A DNA stretch of 7,447 nucleotides from Ruminococcus sp. CAG:403 (GCA_000437255.1 FR899102.1:7906-15352); one strand, 5' to 3'. Shown: positions 1 through 6,610, counted from the stretch's first letter. Numbers and translations: made by a program. Notes: generated by a model not told the origin, from the letters alone.

Positions 1-609
1 TTCAAACGAGAAGGTTTCCTGCAACGGACGCCACTTCTGATCCTTTTCGCTCAAGTTGAGTTTGGTTCCATCCGTAAGTTGATAGCCTTCCGCAGAAGCA
101 CTTCCGGCATACGTACCGATCACATCCGGCCACTGGATGCCAATTTCCGGGTCGTTCCAAGCCAGTCCGCCTTCATCTCCCGGATGATAGAAATCGGTGC
201 ACTTATAGCAGAACTCTGCTGTTTCACTCAAAACCAAAAAGCCGTGTGCAAAGCCTTCCGGAATATAGAATTGCTTCTTGTTTTCCTCCGTCAGTTCTAC
301 CCCATACCACTTTCCATAAGTAGCAGAGTGGGCACGCAGATCCACTGCAACGTCGAACACACGGCCACGAATTACCCGTACCAGCTTTCCCTGCGGAAAC
401 TGCTTCTGGAAGTGCAGACCACGCAGCACCCCTTTGGTGCTCATGCTTTGATTGTCTTGCACGAATACCATATTCAGTCCGGCTTCCTGCATATCCCGCT
501 GGTGATACGTTTCCATGAAATACCCTCTGGCATCTCCATGCACCGTCGGTGTAATGACGCAAAGCCCTTCTATCCCGCCGACGTGCTTATCTACTTGAAT
601 TTGTCCCAT
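1..609 (-). CDS. rfbC: dTDP-4-dehydrorhamnose 3,5-epimerase RfbC/RmlC (3' end beyond window)
   Basis: The enzyme epimerises C3 and C5 of dTDP-4-keto-6-deoxy-D-glucose, the third step of dTDP-L-rhamnose synthesis, in the cytoplasm. The reading frame is open from an ATG at 609 to the window edge (203 codons), so the stop is not seen. Family members are usually about 180-205 residues, so only a few residues should be missing. The cupin fold is recognisable from VLRGLHFQ (residues 61-68) with the expected catalytic His66, from Lys75 in QGKLVRV, from PEGFAHGFLVL (117-127), from Tyr135 in FCYKCTD, and from WNDPEIGI (151-158). Assigning catalytic roles to these residues follows the known family. The start lies 1 nt after the rfbD stop, and AGAGG inside the rfbD end gives the ribosome binding site, so translation is probably coupled to rfbD. 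It is the last visible gene of the operon; no terminator is visible. Confidence 0.96.
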   Translation of the reverse strand, partial: MGQIQVDKHVGGIEGLCVITPTVHGDARGYFMETYHQRDMQEAGLNMVFVQDNQSMSTKGVLRGLHFQKQFPQGKLVRVIRGRVFDVAVDLRAHSATYGKWYGVELTEENKKQFYIPEGFAHGFLVLSETAEFCYKCTDFYHPGDEGGLAWNDPEIGIQWPDVIGTYAGSASAEGYQLTDGTKLNLSEKDQKWRPLQETFSFE

Positions 610-610
610 T

Positions 611-1519
611 TTACTGTACCTCTTTTAAATATCTTGCCACTGCATCCTTCCAGTCCGGCAGCAATTGGAAACCGTGCGCTTCCAATTTGGATTTGTCCAA
701 ACGGCTGTTAAACGGTCTTGCCGCCTTGGAGCAGCCATACTCTGCCGTTGTGACCGGAGTCACCTTCGTCGTGTAACCTGCTTGCCGGTAAATTTCCTTG
801 GTGAAATCATACCAGCTGATATAGCCGCCGGAATTGGTAGCATGATAGTAGCCATATTCCTCGGTCTGGATCATATCCACCAACAGTCTTGCCAAATCCA
901 GCGTATAGGTTGGCGTGCCAATTTGGTCGTTTACCACCCGTACTTCATCATGGGTCTTGCCCACTTGCAGCATGGTTTTGATGAAATTCTTTCCATTTAA
1001 ACCAAACACCCATGCAATCCGCACAATGAAATAGCGTTCCAACAGTTCTGCAACTGCCAATTCGCCCTGTAATTTGCTTTTTCCGTAGACATTCAGCGGA
1101 GCATATGCCTTGCAGTCTGGTTCCCAGGGCTGCGTACCCTGTCCATCAAAAACATAGTCGGTGCTGATATACAGCATCTTGGCACCAACTGCCTTGGCAG
1201 CTTCTGCCAAGTAGCGGGTTCCCTCTGCGTTGATCGCCCATACTTTTGACTGATTCTCTGCTTCTTCTGCGGCATCGACCGCTGTCCAGGCAGCACAGTG
1301 AATCAAAACATCCGGCTGCACGGATTGCAGTACTTGCTGCACGGCCTGCCGGTCGGTAATATCCAGCTGCACATACGGCATCGACGCAACAGAATCAGCT
1401 GCCATACCGCTGTATGCAGGTGCCAGATCACTGCCAATACCAGTTATGCCACGTACTTCTAGTTCCTTCATGATATCGTGTCCCAGCTGCCCGGCGACAC
1501 CTGTTACCAATGCTTTCAT
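611..1519 (-). CDS. rfbD: dTDP-4-dehydrorhamnose reductase RfbD/RmlD
   Basis: This NAD(P)H-dependent short-chain dehydrogenase reduces the 4-keto group of dTDP-4-keto-L-rhamnose, giving dTDP-L-rhamnose, the final step of the pathway. The 302-residue length is normal for the family. The N-terminal Rossmann nucleotide motif TGVAGQLG is at residues 6-13. STDYVFDG (119-126) and the YGKSK segment with Tyr145 and Lys149 supply the Thr/Tyr/Lys catalytic set expected by homology. NAEGT (97-101) and GTPTYTLDLA (201-210) are also typical of RmlD. The ATG at 1519 is preceded by GAGGTGA at good spacing. That Shine-Dalgarno overlaps the TGA stop of rfbB, 9 nt upstream, which points to coupled translation. 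It lies between rfbB and rfbC in the operon. Nothing appears truncated or unusual. Confidence 0.97.
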   Translation of the reverse strand: MKALVTGVAGQLGHDIMKELEVRGITGIGSDLAPAYSGMAADSVASMPYVQLDITDRQAVQQVLQSVQPDVLIHCAAWTAVDAAEEAENQSKVWAINAEGTRYLAEAAKAVGAKMLYISTDYVFDGQGTQPWEPDCKAYAPLNVYGKSKLQGELAVAELLERYFIVRIAWVFGLNGKNFIKTMLQVGKTHDEVRVVNDQIGTPTYTLDLARLLVDMIQTEEYGYYHATNSGGYISWYDFTKEIYRQAGYTTKVTPVTTAEYGCSKAARPFNSRLDKSKLEAHGFQLLPDWKDAVARYLKEVQ

Positions 1520-1528
1520 CTGCTCACC

Positions 1529-2551
1529 TCATGCCCGATTGCCATACATTTTTTCGTAGTAATCCTGATAATCCCCGGAGAGGATTTCCTTCCACCAGGT
1601 CTGATGCTCCAAGTACCATTGAATGGTCTTACGAATGCCGTCCTCGAACTTGGTTTCCGGCAGCCAGCCCAGTTCCCGGTGAATCTTCGTCGGGTCAATG
1701 GCATAGCGCATGTCATGCCCCTTCCGGTCTGCCACATACGTAATCAGGCTTTCTGGCTTGCCCAATTCTTTGCAAATCAATTTGACAATTTCCAGATTCT
1801 GCTTTTCATTGTGTCCACCAACGTTGTAGACCTCTCCCAAACGACCCTTTTGCAGAATCAAATCAATGGCCTTGCAGTGATCTTCTACATACAGCCAATC
1901 CCGAACATTCAGCCCTTTTCCATAGACCGGAAGCGGCTGGTCAGCCAGCGCATGCACAATCATCAGCGGAATCAGCTTCTCTGGAAAATGATAAGGGCCA
2001 TAATTGTTGGAACATCTGGAAATGGTCACCGGCAGCCCATAAGTGCGATAATATGCCAGCACCAGCAGATCAGCGCCTGCCTTGGAGCTGCTGTAGGGGG
2101 AACTGGTATGGATGGGCGTTTCCTCCGTGAAGAACAAATCCGGACGATCCAGCGGCAGATCGCCGTAGACCTCATCCGTTGAAACCTGATGATAGCGCAC
2201 CATGCCATATTTGCGGCAGGCATCCATCAGAACAGCCGTTCCCATGATGTTGGTTTGCAGAAAAATGCCAGGATCCAGAATGGAACGATCTACATGGCTC
2301 TCTGCTGCAAAGTTTACCACCTGATCTGGATGCTCTTCTTCAAAGAGTCGGTATACCCCCTCCCGGTCACAGATATCCAGCTTTACAAAACGAAAATTCG
2401 GATGATCCATTACAGATTCCAGGGTCGAAAGATTGCCGGCATACGTCAGCTTATCCAGACAGACAATCCGGTCTTCCGGATGCTGCCGCAGCATATAGAA
2501 AATAAAGTTACTGCCGATAAAGCCGGCACCACCTGTTACGATAATTGTCAT
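1529..2551 (-). CDS. rfbB: dTDP-glucose 4,6-dehydratase RfbB/RmlB
   Basis: The enzyme converts dTDP-glucose to dTDP-4-keto-6-deoxyglucose, the second step of dTDP-rhamnose synthesis, using tightly bound NAD+. It is an extended short-chain dehydrogenase of 340 residues, the usual size. Visible marks are the NAD-binding TGGAGFIGS (residues 6-14), FAAESHVDRSI (81-91), the dehydratase-specific catalytic STDEVYGD (124-131, with the Asp126-Glu127 pair), the YSSSK catalytic Tyr153/Lys157, and SRCSNNYGPYHFPEKLIP (178-195). The last is very characteristic of RmlB. The start ATG has AGAGGA about 9 nt upstream, and the gap to the rfbA stop is 15 nt. The TGA stop forms part of the rfbD ribosome binding site. 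The dehydratase signature separates it from UDP-glucose epimerase relatives. Confidence 0.98.
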   Translation of the reverse strand: MTIIVTGGAGFIGSNFIFYMLRQHPEDRIVCLDKLTYAGNLSTLESVMDHPNFRFVKLDICDREGVYRLFEEEHPDQVVNFAAESHVDRSILDPGIFLQTNIMGTAVLMDACRKYGMVRYHQVSTDEVYGDLPLDRPDLFFTEETPIHTSSPYSSSKAGADLLVLAYYRTYGLPVTISRCSNNYGPYHFPEKLIPLMIVHALADQPLPVYGKGLNVRDWLYVEDHCKAIDLILQKGRLGEVYNVGGHNEKQNLEIVKLICKELGKPESLITYVADRKGHDMRYAIDPTKIHRELGWLPETKFEDGIRKTIQWYLEHQTWWKEILSGDYQDYYEKMYGNRA

Positions 2552-2566
2552 AGTTGTTGTTCCTCT

Positions 2567-3463
2567 CTAGGAAAGTGCATCCATATATTTTCCGTCCAGC
2601 ACGTCTTTCAAATACTGTCCGTACTGGTTCTTCTTGAGTCCTTCGTACACCTTCCACACATCCTCCCTTGAAATCCATCCATTGAGATAGGCAATTTCCT
2701 CCAGGCAGGCAATTTTTCGATGTTGGTGAGTCTCCACCGTTTTCACGAAATTGGTAGCATCCACCAAAGACTCATGCGTTCCGGTATCCAACCAGGTAAA
2801 GCCCTGTCCAAGCAGCTTCACATGCAAAGCATCCTGTTCCAAATATATCCGGTTCAAATCGGTAATTTCCAACTCCCCTCGTGCAGAAGGTGTCAGCTGT
2901 TTGGCATAGTCAATGACCCGGTTATCATAGAAATACAGCCCTGTTACACAGTAGTTGCTCTTCGGGTGCTGCGGCTTTTCCTCAATGGAAACAACCTTTC
3001 CGGTCTGATCAAATTCTACGATGCCGAAACGTTCCGGATCATCTACATAATACCCAAATACGGTTGCGCCGGATCCGCTTTCTGCCGTTTCTACAGCTGC
3101 TTGCAGACACTTTTTCAAACCATGTCCGGCAAAAATATTATCTCCCAGTACCATTGCCACCGTATCGGTTCCGATAAAGTCTGCCCCAATGAGAAATGCC
3201 TGCGCCAGACCGTCTGGACTCGGCTGTACGGCATAGGAAAGCTGCACACCGAACTGACTGCCATCTCCCAGCAAATCCTGGAAACGTGGCGTATCAGTTG
3301 GAGTGGAAATGATTAAAATATCCCGGATGCCTGCCTGCATCAGTACAGACATCGGATAATAGATCATAGGCTTGTCATAAATTGGAAGCAACTGCTTGGA
3401 AGTTACCCGCGTCAATGGGTATAGTCGTGTACCGGAACCTCCGGCAAGAATAATCCCTTTCAT
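2567..3463 (-). CDS. rfbA: Glucose-1-phosphate thymidylyltransferase RfbA/RmlA
   Basis: The enzyme joins dTTP and glucose-1-phosphate to make dTDP-glucose, the committed and normally feedback-inhibited first step toward dTDP-rhamnose. From the chosen start it is 298 residues, close to the usual 290-300. The nucleotidyltransferase signature LAGGSGTRLYPLT is at residues 6-18. KQLLPIYDKPMIYYP (23-37), LGDNIFAG (106-113, Asp108 expected to bind metal), IEEKP (160-164), GELEITD (196-202) and WLDTGTH (224-230, second metal Asp226) follow in family order. An in-frame ATG 23 codons upstream (3532) is rejected because that stretch lies inside the end of ugd and does not resemble RmlA. The ATG at 3463 has AGGAGA 7 nt upstream and begins directly at the conserved MKGIILAGG. 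It lies 11 nt after ugd and 15 nt before rfbB. Confidence 0.98.
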   Translation of the reverse strand: MKGIILAGGSGTRLYPLTRVTSKQLLPIYDKPMIYYPMSVLMQAGIRDILIISTPTDTPRFQDLLGDGSQFGVQLSYAVQPSPDGLAQAFLIGADFIGTDTVAMVLGDNIFAGHGLKKCLQAAVETAESGSGATVFGYYVDDPERFGIVEFDQTGKVVSIEEKPQHPKSNYCVTGLYFYDNRVIDYAKQLTPSARGELEITDLNRIYLEQDALHVKLLGQGFTWLDTGTHESLVDATNFVKTVETHQHRKIACLEEIAYLNGWISREDVWKVYEGLKKNQYGQYLKDVLDGKYMDALS

Positions 3464-3470
3464 GGTGTGT

Positions 3471-3476
3471 TCTCCT
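3471..3476 (-). promoter_or_regulatory. Ribosome binding site that fixes the rfbA start
   Basis: AGGAGA on the minus strand, 7 nt before the ATG at 3463, overlaps the TAG stop of ugd (3475-3477). It supports the short start of rfbA over the ATG at 3532. It also implies that ribosomes finishing ugd can re-initiate on rfbA. Confidence 0.85.
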
Positions 3477-4725
3477 AATCCCGACGGAAAATATCCCGTG
3501 TGTAAACTTTTTCCTGTACATCGTCCAGACAAGCATCATACCGGTTGGCAATGATGGCGTCACACTGTGCTTTGAATGCCTCTAAATCGCCAATCACTTT
3601 GCTTCCAAAGAACGTATGACCATCCGGCAGCGTCGGCTCATAGATCACAACCGTCGCGCCCTTTGCCTTCACCCGTTTCATGATGCCCTGAATAGAGCTT
3701 TGCCGGAAGTTATCGCTGTTGCTCTTCATTGTCAGCCGATATACGCCGATCACACAGGGCTTTTCCTTTTCGGCATCATAATGATTGTCCGACTCGTAGC
3801 TATAGTACCCTGCCATTTTCAGCACCTGATCGGCAATGAAGTCTTTCCGGGTCTTGTTGCTCTCTACAATAGCTGACATCATATTTTGCGGTACGTCGGC
3901 ATAATTGGCAAGCAGCTGTTTGGTATCCTTCGGGAGACAGTAACCGCCATAGCCAAAGGATGGATTGTTATAATGCGTACCAATACGAGGATCCAAGCAG
4001 ACGCCTTCAATGATTTGCTGGGTATTGAGTCCTTTGCTTTCTGCGTAGGTATCCAACTCATTGAAGTATGCCACACGCAGCGCCAGATAGGTATTGGCAA
4101 ACAGCTTTACAGCTTCTGCTTCAGTGGATCCCATGAAGAGCGTATCGATGTTCTCCTTGATGGCACCTTCCTGGAGCAGAGCAGCAAAAGTACGGGCTGC
4201 CTCCATGGAATCCGGATCCTGCTCATCCACACCGACAATGATGCGGCTGGGATAGAGATTATCATACAGCGCTTTGGATTCCCGTAAAAACTCCGGACTG
4301 AAAAGAATATTTTTGCTGCCAGTTTTCTTGCGGATGGCTGCGGTATAGCCCACCGGAACTGTGGATTTAATGACCATTTTGGCATTGGGGTTGCAGCGCA
4401 TCACCAACTCAATGACCGACTCCACCGCAGAGGTATCGAAGAAATTCTTCTGGCTGTCATAGTTGGTAGGAGCGGCAATGACCACAAAATCCGCCTGTCG
4501 ATAGGCTGCCTCTGCATCCAGCGTTGCAGTTAGCTGCAATTCCTTCTGGGTCAAGTATTGCTCAATGTAGGTATCCTGAATGGGAGACTGCCGATTCTGA
4601 ATCATCTGTACTTTTTCCGGGATGATGTCAACGGCAAAAACCGGATGATGCTGCGCCAATAAAACCGCAATGCTCATCCCGACATAACCGGTGCCTGCCA
4701 CTGCAATCTGATACTGTTTTTCCAT
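3475..4725 (-). CDS. ugd: UDP-glucose 6-dehydrogenase (nucleotide sugar dehydrogenase)
   Basis: The enzyme oxidises UDP-glucose in two NAD+-dependent steps to UDP-glucuronate, a precursor of acidic capsule or surface polysaccharides. The protein has 416 residues. In order: N-terminal Rossmann motif GTGYVG (11-16), IKSTVPVG (119-126), FSPEFLRES (142-150), the central segment containing Lys207 and Asn211 (EAVKLFANTYLALR, 204-217), and the active-site GYGGYCLPKDTKQ (258-270) with the thiol nucleophile at Cys263. The C-terminal UDP-binding domain includes VIGVYRLTMKSNSDNFRQSS. Overall it resembles the short E. coli/streptococcal Ugd type rather than UDP-ManNAc dehydrogenases; the exact sugar is inferred. 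AAGGAGGA lies 5 nt before the ATG. It is the first gene of the operon, with the promoter about 40 nt upstream, and it is joined to the rhamnose genes. Confidence 0.94.
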   Translation of the reverse strand: MEKQYQIAVAGTGYVGMSIAVLLAQHHPVFAVDIIPEKVQMIQNRQSPIQDTYIEQYLTQKELQLTATLDAEAAYRQADFVVIAAPTNYDSQKNFFDTSAVESVIELVMRCNPNAKMVIKSTVPVGYTAAIRKKTGSKNILFSPEFLRESKALYDNLYPSRIIVGVDEQDPDSMEAARTFAALLQEGAIKENIDTLFMGSTEAEAVKLFANTYLALRVAYFNELDTYAESKGLNTQQIIEGVCLDPRIGTHYNNPSFGYGGYCLPKDTKQLLANYADVPQNMMSAIVESNKTRKDFIADQVLKMAGYYSYESDNHYDAEKEKPCVIGVYRLTMKSNSDNFRQSSIQGIMKRVKAKGATVVIYEPTLPDGHTFFGSKVIGDLEAFKAQCDAIIANRYDACLDDVQEKVYTRDIFRRD

Positions 4726-4730
4726 GCATG

Positions 4731-4738
4731 TCCTCCTT
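4731..4738 (-). promoter_or_regulatory. Strong ribosome binding site of ugd
   Basis: AAGGAGGA on the minus strand, near-perfect anti-16S match, 5 nt before the ATG at 4725. A second ATG at 4729 is out of frame and only 1 nt from this site, so it is unlikely to be used. The site predicts efficient translation of the first operon gene. Confidence 0.85.
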
Positions 4739-4763
4739 AGCGCCTCGCTTCGAATTTAATTCT

Positions 4764-4792
4764 ATCTTACCACGATTTGCCGGTTTTGTCAA
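4764..4792 (-). promoter_or_regulatory. Sigma-A promoter of the ugd-rfbABDC operon
   Basis: On the minus strand, a perfect -35 TTGACA (4787-4792) is separated by exactly 17 bp from a -10 TAAGAT (4764-4769, four of six consensus bases). The predicted transcription start is near 4757, giving a leader of about 30 nt before the ugd ATG. A small AGCG-AGG-CGCT dyad (4739-4749) lies just ahead of the ribosome binding site. No other promoter is evident inside the five-gene cluster, so this one probably serves all of it. Confidence 0.85.
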
Positions 4793-4817
4793 CTTTTCGC
4801 CCTTTTCCAGCAGAGAC

Positions 4818-4857
4818 AAAAACAGGGGAGCAGAAATGAATCTGCTCCCCTGTTTTT
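4818..4857 (-). terminator. Rho-independent terminator after the flavin reductase-like gene
   Basis: A perfect 17-bp inverted repeat (4818-4834 with 4841-4857) has a 6-nt loop. Its core is CAGGGGAGCAGA, flanked by five A and five T, so the hairpin is followed by a U-run on either strand. It begins 23 nt after the stop at 4881 and ends just before the ugd operon promoter. It should insulate the two transcription units. The symmetry would also allow it to stop antisense transcripts. Confidence 0.92.
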
Positions 4858-4880
4858 CGGGTTTTGGAAAGAATGAATGC

Positions 4881-5438
4881 TTATTGCAGCTTCTTGCCGT
4901 CCGAGAAAGCTGCTCCAACAACTTCACCCAGCTTTCGGTACGTGTGATGAACGCTGTCGAAGGCAATCGGTTCCAGCTTGTCCGGATCAATTTTTCCATC
5001 TGCATCCAAAATGGAATCGTCTGCGCTGACGTTGACGATTTCGCCAATGACATTGCCGTCTTCGTTAAACTTCACCAGTTTGCATTCCAGAGTCATCGGA
5101 AATTCCCGGAAAAGCGGTGCCTTTACAAACGTGCTTGCTTCGGCATGCAGGCCAGCCTTTTCCAGCTTGTCCGGTGTGGTATTGGCAGAAACGATGCCGA
5201 CATAGTCTGCTTCTGTCACATGTTTGGCATCGGCAATGCTAACGGTAAACGCACCCGTTGCCTGAATGTTTTTGGTGGTCTTATGGCTGTGACTCAGGCT
5301 GAGCACCACCTGATTGGTTTCATAAATGCCGCCCCATGCTGCATTCATCAGATCTGCCTTTCCGGCTTCATCATAGGTTCCAACCAGCAGAACTGGCATC
5401 GGATACAGCCAGCTTTGTGCGCCAAAATTCTTTCTCAT
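4881..5438 (-). CDS. Flavin reductase-like FMN-binding split-barrel protein
   Basis: A 185-residue cytoplasmic protein of the flavin reductase/flavoredoxin (DIM6/NTAB) family. Such proteins bind FMN in a split beta-barrel and transfer electrons or reduce flavins; the physiological partner cannot be read from sequence. Family marks are the N-terminal PMPVLLVGTYDEAGKADLMNAAWGG (13-37), the phosphate-contacting VVLSLSHSHKTTKNI (44-58), TGAFTVSIA (61-69) and the later ADYVGIVSANTTPDKLEKAGL region (77-97). No signal peptide, membrane segment or Cys-rich cluster is seen. The ATG at 5438 has AAAGGAG at good spacing. It lies 114 nt downstream of cysK on the same strand. I see no convincing promoter of its own or cysK terminator between them, so co-transcription with cysK is possible. 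A role in redox or sulfur metabolism would be guesswork. Confidence 0.88.
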   Translation of the reverse strand: MRKNFGAQSWLYPMPVLLVGTYDEAGKADLMNAAWGGIYETNQVVLSLSHSHKTTKNIQATGAFTVSIADAKHVTEADYVGIVSANTTPDKLEKAGLHAEASTFVKAPLFREFPMTLECKLVKFNEDGNVIGEIVNVSADDSILDADGKIDPDKLEPIAFDSVHHTYRKLGEVVGAAFSDGKKLQ

Positions 5439-5552
5439 TGTAAAAGACTCCTTTCAAAAGATACAGCTTTTGGGCATGCTGTCTTATTTTCGTCAACATG
5501 CTCAGGCTGCTGTCGGTGGTAAATCAATATGAGAACACGCTCTAGAATAAAC
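5439..5552 (-). other. Intergenic leader between cysK and the flavin reductase-like gene
   Basis: This 114-nt gap contains the AAAGGAG ribosome binding site of the downstream gene and two overlapping imperfect dyads. One pairs 5474-5483 with 5492-5501 (8 of 10 positions); the other pairs 5463-5467 with 5478-5482. They share 5478-5482 and cannot form together. A TTGACG (5491-5496) resembles a -35 box but has no matching -10. Neither dyad has a good U-run, so no terminator for cysK is called. Confidence 0.4.
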
Positions 5553-6479
5553 TTATGCAAACATCGGCGTAGAGAGGTACCGTTCACCGGTATCTGGGAG
5601 CAATGCCACAATGGTCTTCCCTTTGTTTTCCGGACGCTTTGCCAGCTGAATGGCTGCCCATACGGCTGCACCAGAAGAAATGCCAACCAGAACGCCTTCT
5701 TCTCTTGCAATTGCACGACCAGTTTCAAATGCAGCTTCATTTTCAACCGGAATGATTTCGTCATAGATCTTAGTATTCAGAGTTTCCGGCACGAATCCAG
5801 CGCCAATTCCCTGAATCTTATGCGGGCCGGAAACACCCTCAGACAGCACCGGAGAGCCCTTCGGTTCCACTGCTACAACCTGAACATTCGGGTTCTTGGA
5901 CTTCAGGTAAGCACCCACGCCGCTGATGGTTCCGCCGGTTCCAACGCCAGCAACAAAGATATCTACCGTTCCATCGGTATCATCCCAGATTTCTACACCT
6001 GTGGTTTTTTCATGGATTGCCGGGTTGGTTGGATTGGTAAACTGGGATGGAATGAAGCTGTTCGGCAGTTCCGCTGCCAGTTCGTTTGCCTTTTCGATGG
6101 CGCCCTTCATCCCCTTTGCACCCTCGGTCAATACCAGTTCTGCACCATATGCCTTCATCAGGTTCCGGCGCTCAATGCTCATGGTTTCCGGCATGGTGAT
6201 AATCAAGCGATAGCCTCTTGCTGCTGCAACAGAAGCCAGACCAATTCCGGTGTTGCCGCTGGTCGGTTCAATGAGGACACTGCCCGGCTTCAGCAGACCC
6301 TTTGCTTCTGCATCGTCCACCATTGCCTTGGCGATTCGATCCTTTACGCTGCCAGCCGGATTGAAGTATTCCAGCTTGCCGAGCAGCTTGGCTTCCAGGT
6401 GTTCGTGCTCTTCCAGATGAGTCAGTTCCAACAGAGGCGTTTTGCCAATCAAATCGGTAATTTTCTGATAAATATGCAT
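5553..6479 (-). CDS. cysK: Cysteine synthase A (O-acetylserine sulfhydrylase)
   Basis: This PLP enzyme makes L-cysteine from O-acetyl-L-serine and sulfide, the last step of cysteine biosynthesis in the cytoplasm. From the chosen start it has 308 residues, typical for CysK. IGKTPLLEL (11-19) opens the protein. The PLP-lysine motif PAGSVKDRIA puts Lys46 in the Schiff base. EPTSGNTGIG (71-80) is the substrate loop, TMPETMSIERR (95-105) is classic, GTGGTISG (180-187) holds the PLP phosphate, and GISSGAA (266-272) supplies the Ser near the pyridine nitrogen. No C-terminal CBS extension is present, so it is not cystathionine beta-synthase. An in-frame ATG at 6533 would add 18 residues from inside the leader; it is rejected because conserved homology begins at MHIYQKITDLIGKTP and AAAGGA precedes the ATG at 6479. 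CysK and CysM are close; the CysK reading is preferred. Confidence 0.96.
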   Translation of the reverse strand: MHIYQKITDLIGKTPLLELTHLEEHEHLEAKLLGKLEYFNPAGSVKDRIAKAMVDDAEAKGLLKPGSVLIEPTSGNTGIGLASVAAARGYRLIITMPETMSIERRNLMKAYGAELVLTEGAKGMKGAIEKANELAAELPNSFIPSQFTNPTNPAIHEKTTGVEIWDDTDGTVDIFVAGVGTGGTISGVGAYLKSKNPNVQVVAVEPKGSPVLSEGVSGPHKIQGIGAGFVPETLNTKIYDEIIPVENEAAFETGRAIAREEGVLVGISSGAAVWAAIQLAKRPENKGKTIVALLPDTGERYLSTPMFA

Positions 6480-6575
6480 AAGTATCGTTCCTTTCTCATT
6501 GGATCTTCGAATGAGGCAGCAGGCAGGTGCCACCCTAATTCATAGAATCCCTATCTACTTGCTATGTATTTTGAT
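6480..6575 (-). promoter_or_regulatory. cysK 5' leader with hairpins and a T-box-like string
   Basis: The predicted leader is about 95 nt long. At its 5' end an imperfect stem pairs 6562-6569 with 6538-6545 (seven of eight positions, 16-nt loop). Directly after it comes AGGGTGGCACCTGC (6523-6536), whose first 11 bases match the usual AGGGTGGNACC of T-box antiterminators but lack the following GCG. A second perfect 6-bp hairpin, CTCATT/AATGAG (6510-6515 with 6495-6500), abuts the AAAGGA ribosome binding site (6489-6494). There is no room for a standard T-box Stem I and no intrinsic terminator in the leader. Function is unproven. Confidence 0.35.
6489..6494 (-). promoter_or_regulatory. Ribosome binding site that fixes the cysK start
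   Basis: AAAGGA on the minus strand lies 9 nt before the ATG at 6479. It falls inside the 18-codon extension that would result from the ATG at 6533, which argues for the shorter cysK. Confidence 0.8.
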
Positions 6576-6581
6576 GCTTCT

Positions 6582-6610
6582 ATTATAGCAAACTTCATTT
6601 CATTTGTCAA
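6582..6610 (-). promoter_or_regulatory. Consensus sigma-A promoter of cysK
   Basis: On the minus strand, TTGACA (6605-6610) and TATAAT (6582-6587) are both perfect and separated by the ideal 17 bp. The predicted start of transcription is around 6575. The -35 box begins about 10 nt beyond the U-run of the upstream terminator. A promoter this strong suggests that any control acts through a repressor or the leader RNA rather than an activator. Confidence 0.93.

Noticed and set aside
1478..2182. A 234-codon open frame on the plus strand opposite rfbB
   Set aside because: It is antisense to a clear dehydratase, with no domain, ribosome binding site or codon pattern of its own. The same applies to plus-strand frames at 79-711 and 4728-5522.
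3464..3532. Longer rfbA from an upstream in-frame ATG
   Set aside because: The extra 23 residues lie within the ugd coding end, have no family similarity, and a good ribosome binding site precedes the ATG at 3463 that starts the conserved N-terminus.
4727..4729. Alternative ATG upstream of ugd
   Set aside because: It is only 1 nt from the Shine-Dalgarno and out of frame with the conserved dehydrogenase.
5468..5496. Promoter for the flavin reductase-like gene based on TTGACG
   Set aside because: At 16-18 bp spacing the -10 position reads CCAAAA or similar, with no TATAAT-like match.
6480..6533. Longer cysK from an ATG in the leader
   Set aside because: The extra 18 residues do not look like CysK and run through the hairpin and ribosome binding site that serve the ATG at 6479.
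5529..6545. A 338-codon open frame on the plus strand opposite cysK
   Set aside because: It fully mirrors cysK, is rich in Cys, His and Phe in an unnatural pattern, has no recognisable domain, and has no promoter or ribosome binding site. It is an antisense shadow.
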